From Sporopachydermia quercuum (Eukaryota > Ascomycota > Sporopachydermiomycetes > Sporopachydermiales > Sporopachydermiaceae): a stretch of DNA of 64,000 nt. Positions 35,101 to 45,005 of the stretch are shown here, one piece after another (position 1 is the first letter of the stretch; each line of letters starts with the position of its first letter). The position numbers and the translations under genes were made by a program. Under the pieces are notes generated by a model. The model made no database searches, was not told the DNA's origin, and saw nothing but the letters and a program-made list of their open reading frames with translations. Location: assembly GCA_001599295.1 (NCBI GenBank), contig BCGN01000004.1:1551676-1615675 (forward strand). The letters run 5' to 3'.

Positions 35101-36094
35101 TGAATCTAAGAAATACGCCTATGCTTCCGAACTATTAGAAATCTATCTCAAAGACTTGAGATCAACTTTAGAAGGTAATGAAAAACTGTGCAAGGCAATG
35201 GATGAATTATATTTATCATATAAAAAGTTAGCATTTCCTAAGGCACGATTTCCTGAGTATATTAACTCAGTTATCAATACAGAGCTGGATGATACTAGTA
35301 AGTCTTTCCTACAGGTTCGACTGAAGTTCATTCATCTGATTGAAAAAATGTCTCCAAATGTACCAAGGCATCTCTCTTCACTAGAAAAATGTCGAGTAGC
35401 TTTGAATAGTAACAGTATTCTTGAAAACAGGTTTACTTATGAACTTTTATTGATATACAACAAGTTTGGTCAACATGAATCTATACTTAGGACACTTTGC
35501 TTGGATTTAACTGATTATGTTTCATGCATAGAGTTTTGCTTAAATGGTGGGAGACTTCATTTAGATGAAGAAATCAATGAAGATGTTGTGATATCCCAAG
35601 AGGTGATCATTGGGAAGTTTGTTACTAATTTAAATTTGGAAATGAAACAAGTTATTGACAGCAATTTTGTTCCGAGAATTAAGGAGCTGCTGCACAATTT
35701 GTATCTAATGTTTCTTTCTATTGAAGTGCCCTCTACTAGACTTTTCTGTGTGACAATGCTGCTCGATGTGAGTATATCAGATTCATTATTGGATATTCTT
35801 TACAATCCAAGTGAGTATATGCTCAAGAATAAGAAGCAGATTATCACTAATACTTTAGTTGAGTACCCGTCGTTGAAGTTTACCAGTTCTCTTCTAGAGC
35901 CTGGATTTATACTTAAGAACCTACCTGAAGATTGGCCTCTGAATTGCGTTTCGTCCTACTTTTCTTTTGTCCTACGGGATTTGAGGGATACCAAGAAGCT
36001 AGCATCCTTAGCTAAAGGTCTGGCAAGAAGTGAGATGTCGGAGTACCAAGCAGTATTCAGAGACGTGAAAACTAATAATTTCAGTCAGACATAG
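32162..36094 (+). CDS. VPS3: Vps3-like CORVET subunit (CNH / Vps39 domains)
   Basis: 1310 residues in one exon, start ATG 32162 (MEEGDKEDVEKSSQ). The first 170 residues are acidic and polar. A citron-homology-type beta propeller follows (about 190-480: WDNSIYVGTSKGEILHFFQV, VLLPQIARALVLCHNSVNVF). The C-terminal half is alpha-solenoid with Vps39-type blocks (LVSNKQYYFLLLIYKKQKKL, LLIYNKFGQHESILRTLCLD, YVSCIEFCLNGG). This layout fits Vps3/TGFBRAP1 and Vps39; I favour Vps3, which confers Rab5/Vps21 binding on the endosomal CORVET tether. It has a long acidic head and is longer than S. cerevisiae Vps3 (1011). A K-rich insert lies near 34750-34830. One n at 34081. Vps39/Vam6 is the main alternative. 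Confidence 0.75.
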   Translation: MEEGDKEDVEKSSQSPEGGSDEKSLKRDTNIKENTPEAAQGDVVNEQAVETGPVVPEEQGPSEVQSPTSHTSPKLDTREQTVTESNSQERDTGNHDSIVNTDSTNKSIAESSIADSTNNIKPSPNGTPHLVSSSPETLSIAKEPSSSKESITSNENSGKFQTYSTVTLISDIPTSNPDIPETESGNQVTTIEAWDNSIYVGTSKGEILHFFQVEDGQYILVSRQRVLATRLRPVSQIVLLPQIARALVLCHNSVNVFSLPEFSPVSGIGRIKDAKGLSLDADKVIPTGSSDVKVSGVHVAVFTKNTIRLINVQPDSLRLLKDVSYSGSLVGIRRSSLVLIGSKEFYDLIDIENFQKIPLFPVNNGTPEDKSSTRAEERISPMMTPVGTDEFLLVVGTKKTEPAMGMVVNTDGDVSRGTIVWNQFPSSIGVDYPHTVAMVNGQLEFHSLFDQTLVQTLKAPEGSFVTNVSTKFSVKHHELIDKLRTVPLFVSGIEQQDLVSSREIQSKIQSEKETIEKLSFLTSNLVLFKKNPNSEGGSIECLQSAPRVASIEERIKSISSKPNSRQMVYSEINDEIQSMDVNSELSFLEFEYLKLFIGVHYLADEDENMKNECIDAWCEGSLDPRIFLYLFSKNEPDSDXSSKKNNHVSLIPLVKDIQGSVWIYNGVMELFSSLRDKIQAVMFSKRSTSDSETKTHEFYDNILQTFISKWLAKGRLESIQDQQNVLESIEKFNIIYWLYHYSTESEKELLRNHSRYLPPPESTLYSENPEVKIERYKAQVLRIIESHISFIDTDFAWVYDLLVSNKQYYFLLLIYKKQKKLEEYCELFIKLLDPMEQDIVDIGFPHSENTYDIKAVSITSSTGQKTTEKKGKQKKKNKLEKTGTIEIRKNDKNSVGAEILLSFLCECEDTAIVWKYGCWLLDHFPELGIKLFLYGDAKVKFDDEKVIALIREHAEKPGESGKETNLIATAWTKYLEDIVFESKKYAYASELLEIYLKDLRSTLEGNEKLCKAMDELYLSYKKLAFPKARFPEYINSVINTELDDTSKSFLQVRLKFIHLIEKMSPNVPRHLSSLEKCRVALNSNSILENRFTYELLLIYNKFGQHESILRTLCLDLTDYVSCIEFCLNGGRLHLDEEINEDVVISQEVIIGKFVTNLNLEMKQVIDSNFVPRIKELLHNLYLMFLSIEVPSTRLFCVTMLLDVSISDSLLDILYNPSEYMLKNKKQIITNTLVEYPSLKFTSSLLEPGFILKNLPEDWPLNCVSSYFSFVLRDLRDTKKLASLAKGLARSEMSEYQAVFRDVKTNNFSQT

Positions 36095-36677
36095 AATTTA
36101 CTAGCATCATTCTTTTTATATCTATCTTGTATAATTATTTCCCTTCATGCACATATTAATATCATACATTTTCTTGTACTTTTTCTTATATTATCTGTCT
36201 AGTTCACTCTAACACCTGGTAACATCATCAGATTTCCAACTTTACATGTAAATATCATTGTGCAATAAGTGCATATAGATACATATGAATGCATATGTTC
36301 TGCATATCCATCTTCAACAACTCTTTCGCAAACCAAAGGTGAAATGAATGTTCCTTTTTACCTTGCGTTTTCTATTTTCTATACCTTCAACATTATTTCA
36401 TTCTTATACACAGCTGGCCATGATTCACTCTCTTCTTCTCTATAAGTATCAATTGTCTTTCCATGGTCTATCAACAAATACTGGCTTTCTTTTTCCGTCA
36501 GTAATTGATATCAAACAGGCGATTTCTTTTTTCTTCATTGGCATTCATTTCACTCACCCTGAATGAATCATTGTATACTGTTTGATATTTCATTGGTTGA
36601 TTGATTATTTCTGGTAACCTACCAGTCCATTATTGATCATCACTTGGATTGAAGCCACTGAGTCCTCGACCGCTACA
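36095..36677. promoter_or_regulatory. Intergenic region VPS3/CFT1
   Basis: About 580 bp, T- and A-rich, with no gene seen. The CFT1 frame is open back to a TTG at 36633 but the first ATG is 36678. Confidence 0.4.
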
Positions 36678-39600
36678 ATGTTTGCTTACAAATCATTGAC
36701 AGAACCTTCATTGGTTTCCGAGAGCGTTTCGTGTAGATTACTACTACCTGGAGAAGAAAATATAGTAATAGCNAAAAACAACCTCCTACAGATATTCGAT
36801 ATAGTAGAAGCAACAGATATAAATGATACCGGTGATATCAATGAATACAACAACAATGAAAATAGCTCCAATCCAGCAAACATAGAGGACGTCCTACGTC
36901 ATGAAGATTCATTTATCAACAATGAAGTTGAAATGATTCGAACGGCAGAAGTATCGGCTAAAAAGATGAGATTCATTAAACAAATCTATCTCAACGGAAT
37001 TGTTAGAGGTATCNAAACGATAAAAAGACAAGCTAATTCTCAATTGGACTATTTGATCGTTTTGTTTCAACATGCAAAGATTTCTATCTTAGGATGGAAC
37101 GATGAATTGAATGATATCGAAACAATCAGTATGCATTATTATGAGAAAAGTTTGATGGAGTACCATTTCAGAGATTTAGATAATTTCAAGTCAAAGCTGA
37201 TAGTAGAAGAATCAGGAGAATGCTCGTGTTTATTATTTGATCCTGACCAGTTTGCTTTTCTACCTTTTCATCAGTCTGAAAATCTAGAAGGTGATTCTAC
37301 TGCTTTTCATGATGATGACTTGACATTTCACGATATTACTGACAATGGAGACGCGAGTGCCAATGATGTGAAGAATGGTACTGGTGATAAGGATACCAAT
37401 GAAAATGGCACCAGCAATGGTGACAATACAACTTATTTTGATGAGGATGAATACGCCACGATGAAACCTCTATTCAAGCCTAGTTTTATCGTCCCTGGAG
37501 CAAAACTAGACGAAGCTATTTCTCACGTGCTTGACGCTGAGTTCTTATACGACTATCGAGAGCCGACACTAGCTATTATGTTTCAACCTAAAAGAACTTG
37601 GACCGGGAACATCACACGAGTCAAGGACAATGTTAGATTTCTCGTTTTATCACTAGATCTTGAAAACAGATCTTCCACAGCTATTATATCTTGTACAGGT
37701 CTACCTTACGATCTGTCTGAAATAATTCCTTTACCTGCTCCTATAGGAGGCTCATTACTATTAGGAGCCAACGAAATAGTACACATTGATACTTCCGGGA
37801 AACCAAGAGGGGTAGCTGTTAATGAATTTGCAACTTTAGGATCAGATTTCAAAATGGCTGATCAGAGTAATCTTCATTTAAAACTTGAAGGGTCAAAAGC
37901 TATTGCTTTAAATGATAATTCTGGTAAAGTTCTACTTATCACTGACGATGGATTGTTACATTTAATAGAGTTCAATATAGATGGACGTTTAGTAAGAGGT
38001 TTCGAAGTATCAAAATTACAAGATAGTCGTGGTGGAGATATTAGAATTCCTGGCCCCACTACTTTATCATTAGTAATGGATAGAATGCTTTTTGTTGGAT
38101 CCTCTCTGGGTGACTCTTTCCTGTTAGGTTGGAAATATGAGGGCGAGACTTCTGCTAATGATAAACAAGAACTTATATCTGCTGATGTATCTCAATCAAG
38201 AAAAAGCTCATCTATTGCTAATGGGCATGAAAGTAGCAACCTTGACGAAGATGATATTTATGGAGATTTCGATACTATGGAAGACGAAATGTCACATGCT
38301 GAGTTTCGTAATGATTCATTAGCACCCAAGAAAGTCATATTCTATGTTAACGACAGACTCATATCCAGTGGTCCAGTGTCAGACTTTTGCTTCGGCTATT
38401 CAAGAACAAGACATGTTTCAGGGTATTCAAACCCATCTTCTGGTTTATTGGATATAGTATCTAACACTGGTGTAGATAATAACAGTAGACTAACTATTAC
38501 TAATGAATGTATCAAGCCAAGAATCAACGCTGCTATGAGGTTTGATAATTATGACAAACTGTGGACATTGCCTTTACTACAAGCAGGACCTGAACATCAT
38601 TTGCTTGCAGGTAAAGGTAAAACTAATGAAGATAATGCTATAGCTGAGGTCTTACATGAATATTTGATTATCAGCTCCTCAACTAATAAACAGTCTGATA
38701 TTTTCACTATTGATGACTTCAATTTCAAACCTTTGAACAACAGTGGTTTTATTAAGAATGCTCAAACCTTACAATGTGCTACCGTCCTAGATAACAGCTA
38801 TGGAATTCAGGTTACAAGCAATAAGATTATGCTATTTGAAGGAAGATTCAAACAGGTTGTATCCGTGAGTGTCCCTACTGAAAATAGCAGCAATAATGAT
38901 GATTATGTAGTATCATCGGAAATCATTGACTCATATATTCTCATTCTAACTGCCTTGAGGAAAGTTGAATTACTAANTGTTGGATTTAACGCGTCAAAAG
39001 GAAGACCATCGGTAAGACGAGTTAAATTGAATGATCAATTGAGGAGCTTGAACATTGTTGATGGTTCATTTACAAGGTTGAATTTACTGAAGAATGTTAG
39101 TAAATCCAATGGTGTTAAACGCAGTGCCGATGGTAGAGCTGTTACTACCAATGATAAGAATGCATCTATCGCTGCAACTAATAATGATAGAAGTTCACAC
39201 ATATCTACAGAATCTCAACCTACATTGCTGTTAACTACTGATAAGGGTACTATGATCACAGTATCATTGGCAGACCCCAAATCTCTCTTCTATATGAACA
39301 AGCTATCCAATTTAGCTTCACAACTAAGAATTTCTCCTATCTATGAACCAAAAGAAACATCGGATATAGATAACGATGAGCCGACTATCAAACAAGTGCG
39401 TCTAGCGACTATTGGTGATGAAATCTCTTCAGAAGACTATCTGATTGTTCTAACTACTGGTGGCCAAGTATTCATCTACCATGTCTATTCCTACAATAAT
39501 AGCTATAGATTTGGCATAGAAACAGATCTACCGTTATTAGGCACACCTAAAGACGAAGTTGAATGCAATATCAACATTTTACCCGATTTATCGGGTTATT

Positions 39601-41072
39601 CCACAGCTTTCATCACTGGTAAAAGAACACTGATGATTGTTAAATCTCATCAAGGACCTCTTAGAATAATCAATTTCACCAAAACATGGTTCAAAGATCT
39701 TGCTGGTTTCAACACTATCAATTCTGTTGATAATTTCGTTTCTATTGATAGTAAATCAATTCTTAGAGTCGGTGATATACCTAATCAGTATCACTTCAGC
39801 AATAAGCTACCCTTCATCAGAACAGAATTCCTAGGAGAGTCAATCAAAAACATTGCATATCATGAATCTGCTGATGTGTTTGCTATAACTACATATAAGA
39901 AATTGCCATATGATCCATTAAATGAAGATGGAACCTCCATTCCTGGTGTCATTGATGGTTCTACTTCTTCTTATACTTATCAAGGGTCATTGAAGCTCAT
40001 CTCTCCTTATAATTGGAAAATCATTGACGAAGTTGAGTATAGTAAAGATCATATACCGATGGCCATGAAATCAGTATTACTACAGGTTTCTGCTAAATCC
40101 AAACAGAAGAAAGAATTCATTGCAGTTGGAACTAGTAATTATAGAACAGAAGATTTAGCAGGAAACGGATCATTTCATCTTTATGACGTAGTAGAAATTG
40201 TTGCTGATAGAAATCAGCCAGAGAAGAATCGTAAATTCAGATTTATTGTTAAAGAAATCGTGAAAGGAGCCGTGACAGCTTTAACTGATGTGAGCGGTCG
40301 ATTGCTTGTTGCTGAAGGNCAAAAGGTAATTGTCCGGGATTTACAGGAAGACAATACCACAGGACCAGTTTCTTTCTTGGATCTAAATTTGTTTGTATCT
40401 GAAGCCAAAAGTATGGGAAATCTATTGATACTAGGTGATGCTATGAAGTCTATATGGTTTGTTGGTTTTGATGCCGAACCTTACAGAATGCTTTTGTTCA
40501 GTAAGGATTTGAAGAAAGTTGAAGTATCATGTGCTGACTTTTTAGTATCAGATGGAAATACGTACTTTTTGATTGGTGATTCAACTAAGCTGCATTTATT
40601 ACATTATGATCCAGAGAATTCTGCTTCGGTCAATGGATCAATTTTGATTCGTAAAGCAGAGTTTTATCTTGGAGTAAGATCTCAAGCACTGAAACTTATT
40701 CCTAAGGCTAATAACGAAAACAATAATAATGAAGAACAGTCTATTCAAAGTATGGGCGTGACTGTTGATGGTAGGTACTATTTGGTTACACCATTACCAG
40801 AATCCTCTTATCGACGATTGAATGTTATACATCAACAGATAATAGATAAAGAAGCTCATGCAGCAGGATTGAATCCCAGAGCCTTCCGGTTGGCCTCATA
40901 TCCAATTTCATTCAATCAGTCAGCCACTGGACGTCATATACTTGATTTTGATCAACTGAGAAGATTCAATACCATTTCTTCTGCCAGAAGACGGATTATG
41001 GGTAGGAAGATTGGTAGAACAAGCTACGAGTATATATGGAAGGATTTACTAGATGTTGAGCAATCCTTTTAG
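36678..41072 (+). CDS. CFT1: Cft1/CPSF160, cleavage and polyadenylation factor subunit
   Basis: Large scaffold of the mRNA 3'-end cleavage and polyadenylation factor. 1464 residues from ATG 36678 (MFAYKSLTEPSLVSESVSCR), which aligns with the family start (V-x-h-A-V-S-C block, then NIVIxKNNLLQIFDI). Three beta propellers of the DDB1/CPSF160/SF3b130 type are expected. Recognisable parts are FVGSSLGDSFLLGWKYEG, and the CPSF_A region with SFLDLNLFVSEAKSMGNLLI, LGDAMKSIWFVGFDAEPYRM, DLKKVEVSCADFLVSDGNTY and FNTISSARRRIMGRKIG at the end. Polar D/N-rich insertions occur near 37270-37450 and 38860-38930. Ambiguous bases at 36773, 37014, 38977 and 40319. The upstream TTG start is rejected. Confidence 0.93.
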   Translation: MFAYKSLTEPSLVSESVSCRLLLPGEENIVIXKNNLLQIFDIVEATDINDTGDINEYNNNENSSNPANIEDVLRHEDSFINNEVEMIRTAEVSAKKMRFIKQIYLNGIVRGIXTIKRQANSQLDYLIVLFQHAKISILGWNDELNDIETISMHYYEKSLMEYHFRDLDNFKSKLIVEESGECSCLLFDPDQFAFLPFHQSENLEGDSTAFHDDDLTFHDITDNGDASANDVKNGTGDKDTNENGTSNGDNTTYFDEDEYATMKPLFKPSFIVPGAKLDEAISHVLDAEFLYDYREPTLAIMFQPKRTWTGNITRVKDNVRFLVLSLDLENRSSTAIISCTGLPYDLSEIIPLPAPIGGSLLLGANEIVHIDTSGKPRGVAVNEFATLGSDFKMADQSNLHLKLEGSKAIALNDNSGKVLLITDDGLLHLIEFNIDGRLVRGFEVSKLQDSRGGDIRIPGPTTLSLVMDRMLFVGSSLGDSFLLGWKYEGETSANDKQELISADVSQSRKSSSIANGHESSNLDEDDIYGDFDTMEDEMSHAEFRNDSLAPKKVIFYVNDRLISSGPVSDFCFGYSRTRHVSGYSNPSSGLLDIVSNTGVDNNSRLTITNECIKPRINAAMRFDNYDKLWTLPLLQAGPEHHLLAGKGKTNEDNAIAEVLHEYLIISSSTNKQSDIFTIDDFNFKPLNNSGFIKNAQTLQCATVLDNSYGIQVTSNKIMLFEGRFKQVVSVSVPTENSSNNDDYVVSSEIIDSYILILTALRKVELLXVGFNASKGRPSVRRVKLNDQLRSLNIVDGSFTRLNLLKNVSKSNGVKRSADGRAVTTNDKNASIAATNNDRSSHISTESQPTLLLTTDKGTMITVSLADPKSLFYMNKLSNLASQLRISPIYEPKETSDIDNDEPTIKQVRLATIGDEISSEDYLIVLTTGGQVFIYHVYSYNNSYRFGIETDLPLLGTPKDEVECNINILPDLSGYSTAFITGKRTLMIVKSHQGPLRIINFTKTWFKDLAGFNTINSVDNFVSIDSKSILRVGDIPNQYHFSNKLPFIRTEFLGESIKNIAYHESADVFAITTYKKLPYDPLNEDGTSIPGVIDGSTSSYTYQGSLKLISPYNWKIIDEVEYSKDHIPMAMKSVLLQVSAKSKQKKEFIAVGTSNYRTEDLAGNGSFHLYDVVEIVADRNQPEKNRKFRFIVKEIVKGAVTALTDVSGRLLVAEXQKVIVRDLQEDNTTGPVSFLDLNLFVSEAKSMGNLLILGDAMKSIWFVGFDAEPYRMLLFSKDLKKVEVSCADFLVSDGNTYFLIGDSTKLHLLHYDPENSASVNGSILIRKAEFYLGVRSQALKLIPKANNENNNNEEQSIQSMGVTVDGRYYLVTPLPESSYRRLNVIHQQIIDKEAHAAGLNPRAFRLASYPISFNQSATGRHILDFDQLRRFNTISSARRRIMGRKIGRTSYEYIWKDLLDVEQSF

Positions 41073-41469
41073 CTGAATGAAGTTGAAAATAGAATAGTGA
41101 GATAGATGGTTTCTTTATAATGATTTGATAATGTTGTAGATGATTTTGCTAATCCTTTAGAGGAATAATGATGAGCCAAGCTTCTTATTGTATTCTATAA
41201 TCAAGAAATCAAATCATAAAATTTTACGTAATCGAAAATCTGTCTGTATTTAATATCACCTAATCAAATATTAATCCGCATTTAGCATAATGTCCGATAT
41301 AAAATCATCCTTAGTAAAACGGAAACCTTTCAAACACGACAGGCTTTACTTTTTATTCATTATCCAAGCTATAGGTCATATAACAAGCCAAATTTTTTTC
41401 TTTTTTTGATGCCAAATTCTCTTATAAACACATACTAATCCTCAGTAAGAAATCTATTCTTTAGTCAAC
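41073..41469. promoter_or_regulatory. Intergenic region CFT1/GPI11
   Basis: About 400 bp. A TACTAAT and two possible AG acceptors (near 41440 and 41463) lie just before the GPI11 ATG, but no convincing donor is seen. Nothing else found. Confidence 0.35.
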
Positions 41470-42162
41470 ATGAGTCTAAAAAAACGTGTCAAGTGGGGAG
41501 ATCAAACATCTCCGGCCTCTGGATCTCCTCCGAGCTCAGCATTGACCCATGAACCTCTTCCAAATACTGGTTTACTATTCACAGTATTACCTATAATAAC
41601 AGTACCTTTAATGTTCTGGCTNGACATCACGGAGCCAGAGAAAACAGTTTCAGCATTAGTAGCTACACTATTCGTTACTACAGCACTTCAATTCACCCAT
41701 GGAGTATTGTATCTAACACCTAATAAGACAAAAAAGAAAGGTAAGGCTAACAATTCATCGACAACATCTAGTGCCATCATTGCTTTGGTGCTAGCTTTCA
41801 CATTAGCTATACCAGTTTATATTGCATTTGTTCTAATGGGTGCTCCAATAGCTACATTTTTTCCACATACATTTCTTATGGCTTGCCATTTTGCTGTGCT
41901 TAATTTGTATCCAATAATTTTGGTATTCAATGTACCATCTGAAAAATGGTTGGATGGATTGATTGGATTTCAACATGAAGTGATGGTTCTTGGAAGTGCA
42001 TCGACCATTGGAGCATGGATTGGGACTATTCCTATTCCTTTAGATTGGGATAGACCTTGGCAGAATTGGCCAATTACAATATTGGTTGGAATTTATGCTG
42101 GTAGGTTGTTAGGTGTTCTAGTAGTTTTATTAACGAAGATTGCTAAGAGTAAATTGTTATAG
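41470..42162 (+). CDS. GPI11: Gpi11/PIG-F, GPI-anchor ethanolamine phosphate transfer subunit
   Basis: 230 residues. Membrane protein of the ER that supports Gpi13 and Gpi7 in adding ethanolamine phosphate to GPI precursors. Several hydrophobic spans are visible (LLFTVLPIITVPLMFW, TSSAIIALVLAFTLAIPVYI, FLMACHFAVLNLYPIILVF, VLGSASTIGAWIGTIPIPLD, ILVGIYAGRLLGVLVVLLTK). The block IGAWIGTIPIPLDWDRPWQN followed by WPI is the PIG-F signature. The N-terminus (MSLKKRVKWGDQTSPASG) is polar and cytosolic by prediction. One n at 41623. Confidence 0.94.
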   Translation: MSLKKRVKWGDQTSPASGSPPSSALTHEPLPNTGLLFTVLPIITVPLMFWXDITEPEKTVSALVATLFVTTALQFTHGVLYLTPNKTKKKGKANNSSTTSSAIIALVLAFTLAIPVYIAFVLMGAPIATFFPHTFLMACHFAVLNLYPIILVFNVPSEKWLDGLIGFQHEVMVLGSASTIGAWIGTIPIPLDWDRPWQNWPITILVGIYAGRLLGVLVVLLTKIAKSKLL

Positions 42163-42680
42163 ATTAGAAATAGCGTAAGAAAATGGGATATAATTATAGA
42201 ATCATGTAAAAGGATATATAATTATAGTATCATGTAAAAGGATAATTGTATTACAGTATGATGCACGTTTGATCTAATGGTTATCCGTGATGCTTATCAT
42301 AAGGTACTACGCGTTCTTGTTCACCTTCAATCAGAAATGCAGGTTTCATATAGTAGCAGTATACTTATAATTTGACCAATAAACTATACATAAAACAAAT
42401 GTATAAGTATATTTGGTATTAGGCTAAAATCTGATTGTTGGCAATTATTGCTACTTAATGCCTAGTGGGTAACTGTTTAATTATTAAATGAAAACTGATC
42501 CTGCAGTAAAGTAAGATTTCTATTGNAAATTCTCTGTAATCCGTGTCGTAATTATATCGTAAAATAAACTTCGTATATCTATCTCCCGTAATTCATTCAT
42601 TTATTCATTAATTCATTTCGTTGTTATTAAACATTACCTTATAGAACTCTTTTCAAATAACCCCTAATTGACCTTCAGGC
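42163..42680. other. Convergent intergenic region GPI11/WDR44-like
   Basis: About 520 bp between two 3' ends. It begins with a short imperfect tandem duplication (42185-42245); the rest has no recognisable feature. Confidence 0.4.
42185..42245. repeat. Imperfect tandem duplication, unit about 28 bp
   Basis: The motif GGATATAATTATAG followed by ATCATGTAAAA occurs twice in a row with small differences, and a third GGATAATT begins directly after. A local slippage duplication in the GPI11 3' region. Confidence 0.6.
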
Positions 42681-45005
42681 CTATGACTTACTATGATTAC
42701 TATTATACCGTTTAACCATCTCATCAAGCTGCGATACTAATTTCAATAGTTTCTTTCTCTGTTCATGAGCACAGTCCAATCGATAAACCCTAATATTCCC
42801 ATTCACATCTCCAGTAACAATAATTTCTCCTTTATCAAATGACTCAGACTCGTCAACCTCACTGTGAATATCTGCGTCCTCCAACTGACTCTCTGCTAAG
42901 ACATCAAACGGTTTNTTCTTTTGTTCATCTGACTCTACTTCCTTCAGCAATTCTTCTAATCGTGCTTGATGTGCATAATACCTGCTAGTACAAAGATCAT
43001 ACAGTGGATCATCAGTAGCTCTTAAAAGTTCTCGGGTTTTCTCAGGAGCAAATATAGAACATGTTACAACCGATCCTTCACCTCGGAAAGACTCACTAGA
43101 ATCAGTTCTGTACCTGGCTGTGGAAGAAGCATTCGAGTGAAAAAGCGAGGAGTTGCCGTTCTCTGGGGATTCATTAGGATATGCTGGTAATATATAAACG
43201 CGCCCATCATCCGATCCACATACTATATCTTCTCTACGTGAATTAAAGGTAGCGGCAATTTGTTTGGAATCATTTTTTGGTCCAGAATACTTCACTTCCA
43301 ATTCTCCTTTGGAATTATATAGTCTGATTCTTGAGTCGTTAGTTGTTATGAGAGCCATGTATTCATTATCCGGTACTTCATTCTTATCTTCTGAACCAGC
43401 AAACTTTACAAGTTCCTTCTTATAAACACATTGGATTCCTGTAATCTTCGCACCTTTACTGTTTTTCCCTCTTGCGGAACAGACTTTAAAGACCGATCGT
43501 CTTTTAAATCCAGTGTTGCTTATTGAAAATATATAACAAAGTCCTTTGAAAGTACCTACTAAACATTCATTTCCAGAAGGGGAAAAAGAAACTGCAGTTA
43601 CGAAATCGGATACTTTTTGGGTTGCCATTTCTTCATGAGTTTCAATAAACCACAGCTTTATTGTTGCATCGAGTGATCCTGATAAGAAGAACCTATCGTC
43701 TTTTGGATGGAACATTACTGAAGTGACAAACTCATCATGCTCATATGTGTGTAAACACTCTCTGAAGTCCAAATGCCATAATTTAACAGTGCAATCCATT
43801 GATGAGCTAAGCAAGAAGTTGTTCTTAGACCACGAAATGTCAAGAATATCGCCAGTGTGACCTTCAAACTCTGCAACAGGTGCATTCCAGAACACAGGAG
43901 CATATAAATCGTGAGACGAATCATCAGGGTACGAATCATCAGACGAGAAGCTCTGTCTAGACACAGTGATTGGAGATACTGTTAGCGAACTGAGTCGTGT
44001 ATCCTTGGCCGATACATTTGAAGACTTTCTGGAAAGTGAACCATCATAATTTCCTTTAGTTGAACCATGACTTCTTTGTTGGCAGGCATATACCTCCTCA
44101 AGTTGTTTCCTCTCCGAGCGAGTCGTTATGACTTTCCATATTCTAATGATTCGGTCTTTTCCCGCCACAGCAAGATACTTTCCATCTTTAGAGAATTCCA
44201 TCTTCCAAATAGCAGCATCTTCACCCGAGAAGCCGGAATTTGACGATTCTGAGTTCACATTTATAGCAGATGATGCTTCAAATGAATCAGAGTCCCAAGT
44301 AGGTGCATCTACTATTCGGACTCTTCTCTCTCCATTTGAGCCATTCAAAGTTGGGAACTGACCTTGGCTGTGAATTTGGTTCTGTTGAATATCAATAGGA
44401 AAAGAAGAAGCCGAGAATGAATGGTGGAATTCTGCTGGAGCCACAATTTTTCCAGTATAAGTGTTAAAAGCTTCATTCCATTCATCTAAACCAGTTTGAC
44501 TAGGATGTAGAAACTCTTGCGCTTTAAACAGATATTTATAAGCACGATGACCAGGTTTATTACGCTTCATAACTTTTTTATACCTTTTCGGTTCCGCCGG
44601 TGAGATTATGGAGGATATATTATTGTTGCTTTCTGCCGAGATTAGAGAATTAGCATAATGGATTAGAGCCGCCGAACCTGGCATTGCTAAATTAATAGGA
44701 GCTAAAAGTTTTAGAATTGGACTGAGAGCAGATAAAGAAGTTCTCGCCAGTCTTTGAGAAGTTGTTGAACTACTCGTATTAGTCCTCTTGACTACTGGCG
44801 ATACGTTATTTGACATATCATAGGGTACTTTACTATGTCTACCACTTACCGAGAAGACCGAACTAGACTGTGGTGAGGACGTTGGTTGACTCGAGTTCTC
44901 TGCAGGAATATTAGAGCTTGAAAAATCTACTTTAACACCGCTTAGAGGTGTTGTAAGTGTACCTCCAATAAGACTTTCTGAGCCATTTGATGACAAAGTG
45001 TCCAT
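42681..45005 (-). CDS. WD40 protein of the WDR44 / Dgr2 (YMR102C-YKL121W) family
   Basis: 774 residues from ATG 45005 (MDTLSSNGSESL); a GTG one codon further up is ignored. The N-terminal 190 residues are S/T/N-rich. The block NKPGHRAYKYLFKAQEFL and then the propeller follow: DAAIWKMEFSKDGKYLAVAG, KDRIIRIWKVI, FEGHTGDILDISWSKNNFLL, SSSMDCTVKLWHLDFRECLH, VTSVMFHPKDDRFFLSGSLD, ATIKLWFIETHEE and TAVSFSPSGNECLVGTFKG. The last repeats sit after an acidic insert and close with VTGDVNGNIRVYRLDCAHEQ. This is the WDR44 layout shared by S. cerevisiae Dgr2 and YKL121W, whose function is poorly known. One n at 42915. Confidence 0.8.
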   Translation of the reverse strand: MDTLSSNGSESLIGGTLTTPLSGVKVDFSSSNIPAENSSQPTSSPQSSSVFSVSGRHSKVPYDMSNNVSPVVKRTNTSSSTTSQRLARTSLSALSPILKLLAPINLAMPGSAALIHYANSLISAESNNNISSIISPAEPKRYKKVMKRNKPGHRAYKYLFKAQEFLHPSQTGLDEWNEAFNTYTGKIVAPAEFHHSFSASSFPIDIQQNQIHSQGQFPTLNGSNGERRVRIVDAPTWDSDSFEASSAINVNSESSNSGFSGEDAAIWKMEFSKDGKYLAVAGKDRIIRIWKVITTRSERKQLEEVYACQQRSHGSTKGNYDGSLSRKSSNVSAKDTRLSSLTVSPITVSRQSFSSDDSYPDDSSHDLYAPVFWNAPVAEFEGHTGDILDISWSKNNFLLSSSMDCTVKLWHLDFRECLHTYEHDEFVTSVMFHPKDDRFFLSGSLDATIKLWFIETHEEMATQKVSDFVTAVSFSPSGNECLVGTFKGLCYIFSISNTGFKRRSVFKVCSARGKNSKGAKITGIQCVYKKELVKFAGSEDKNEVPDNEYMALITTNDSRIRLYNSKGELEVKYSGPKNDSKQIAATFNSRREDIVCGSDDGRVYILPAYPNESPENGNSSLFHSNASSTARYRTDSSESFRGEGSVVTCSIFAPEKTRELLRATDDPLYDLCTSRYYAHQARLEELLKEVESDEQKXKPFDVLAESQLEDADIHSEVDESESFDKGEIIVTGDVNGNIRVYRLDCAHEQRKKLLKLVSQLDEMVKRYNSNHSKS

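Noticed and set aside
36633-36677. Upstream extension of CFT1
   Set aside because: It begins with TTG; the first ATG (36678) matches the family N-terminus.
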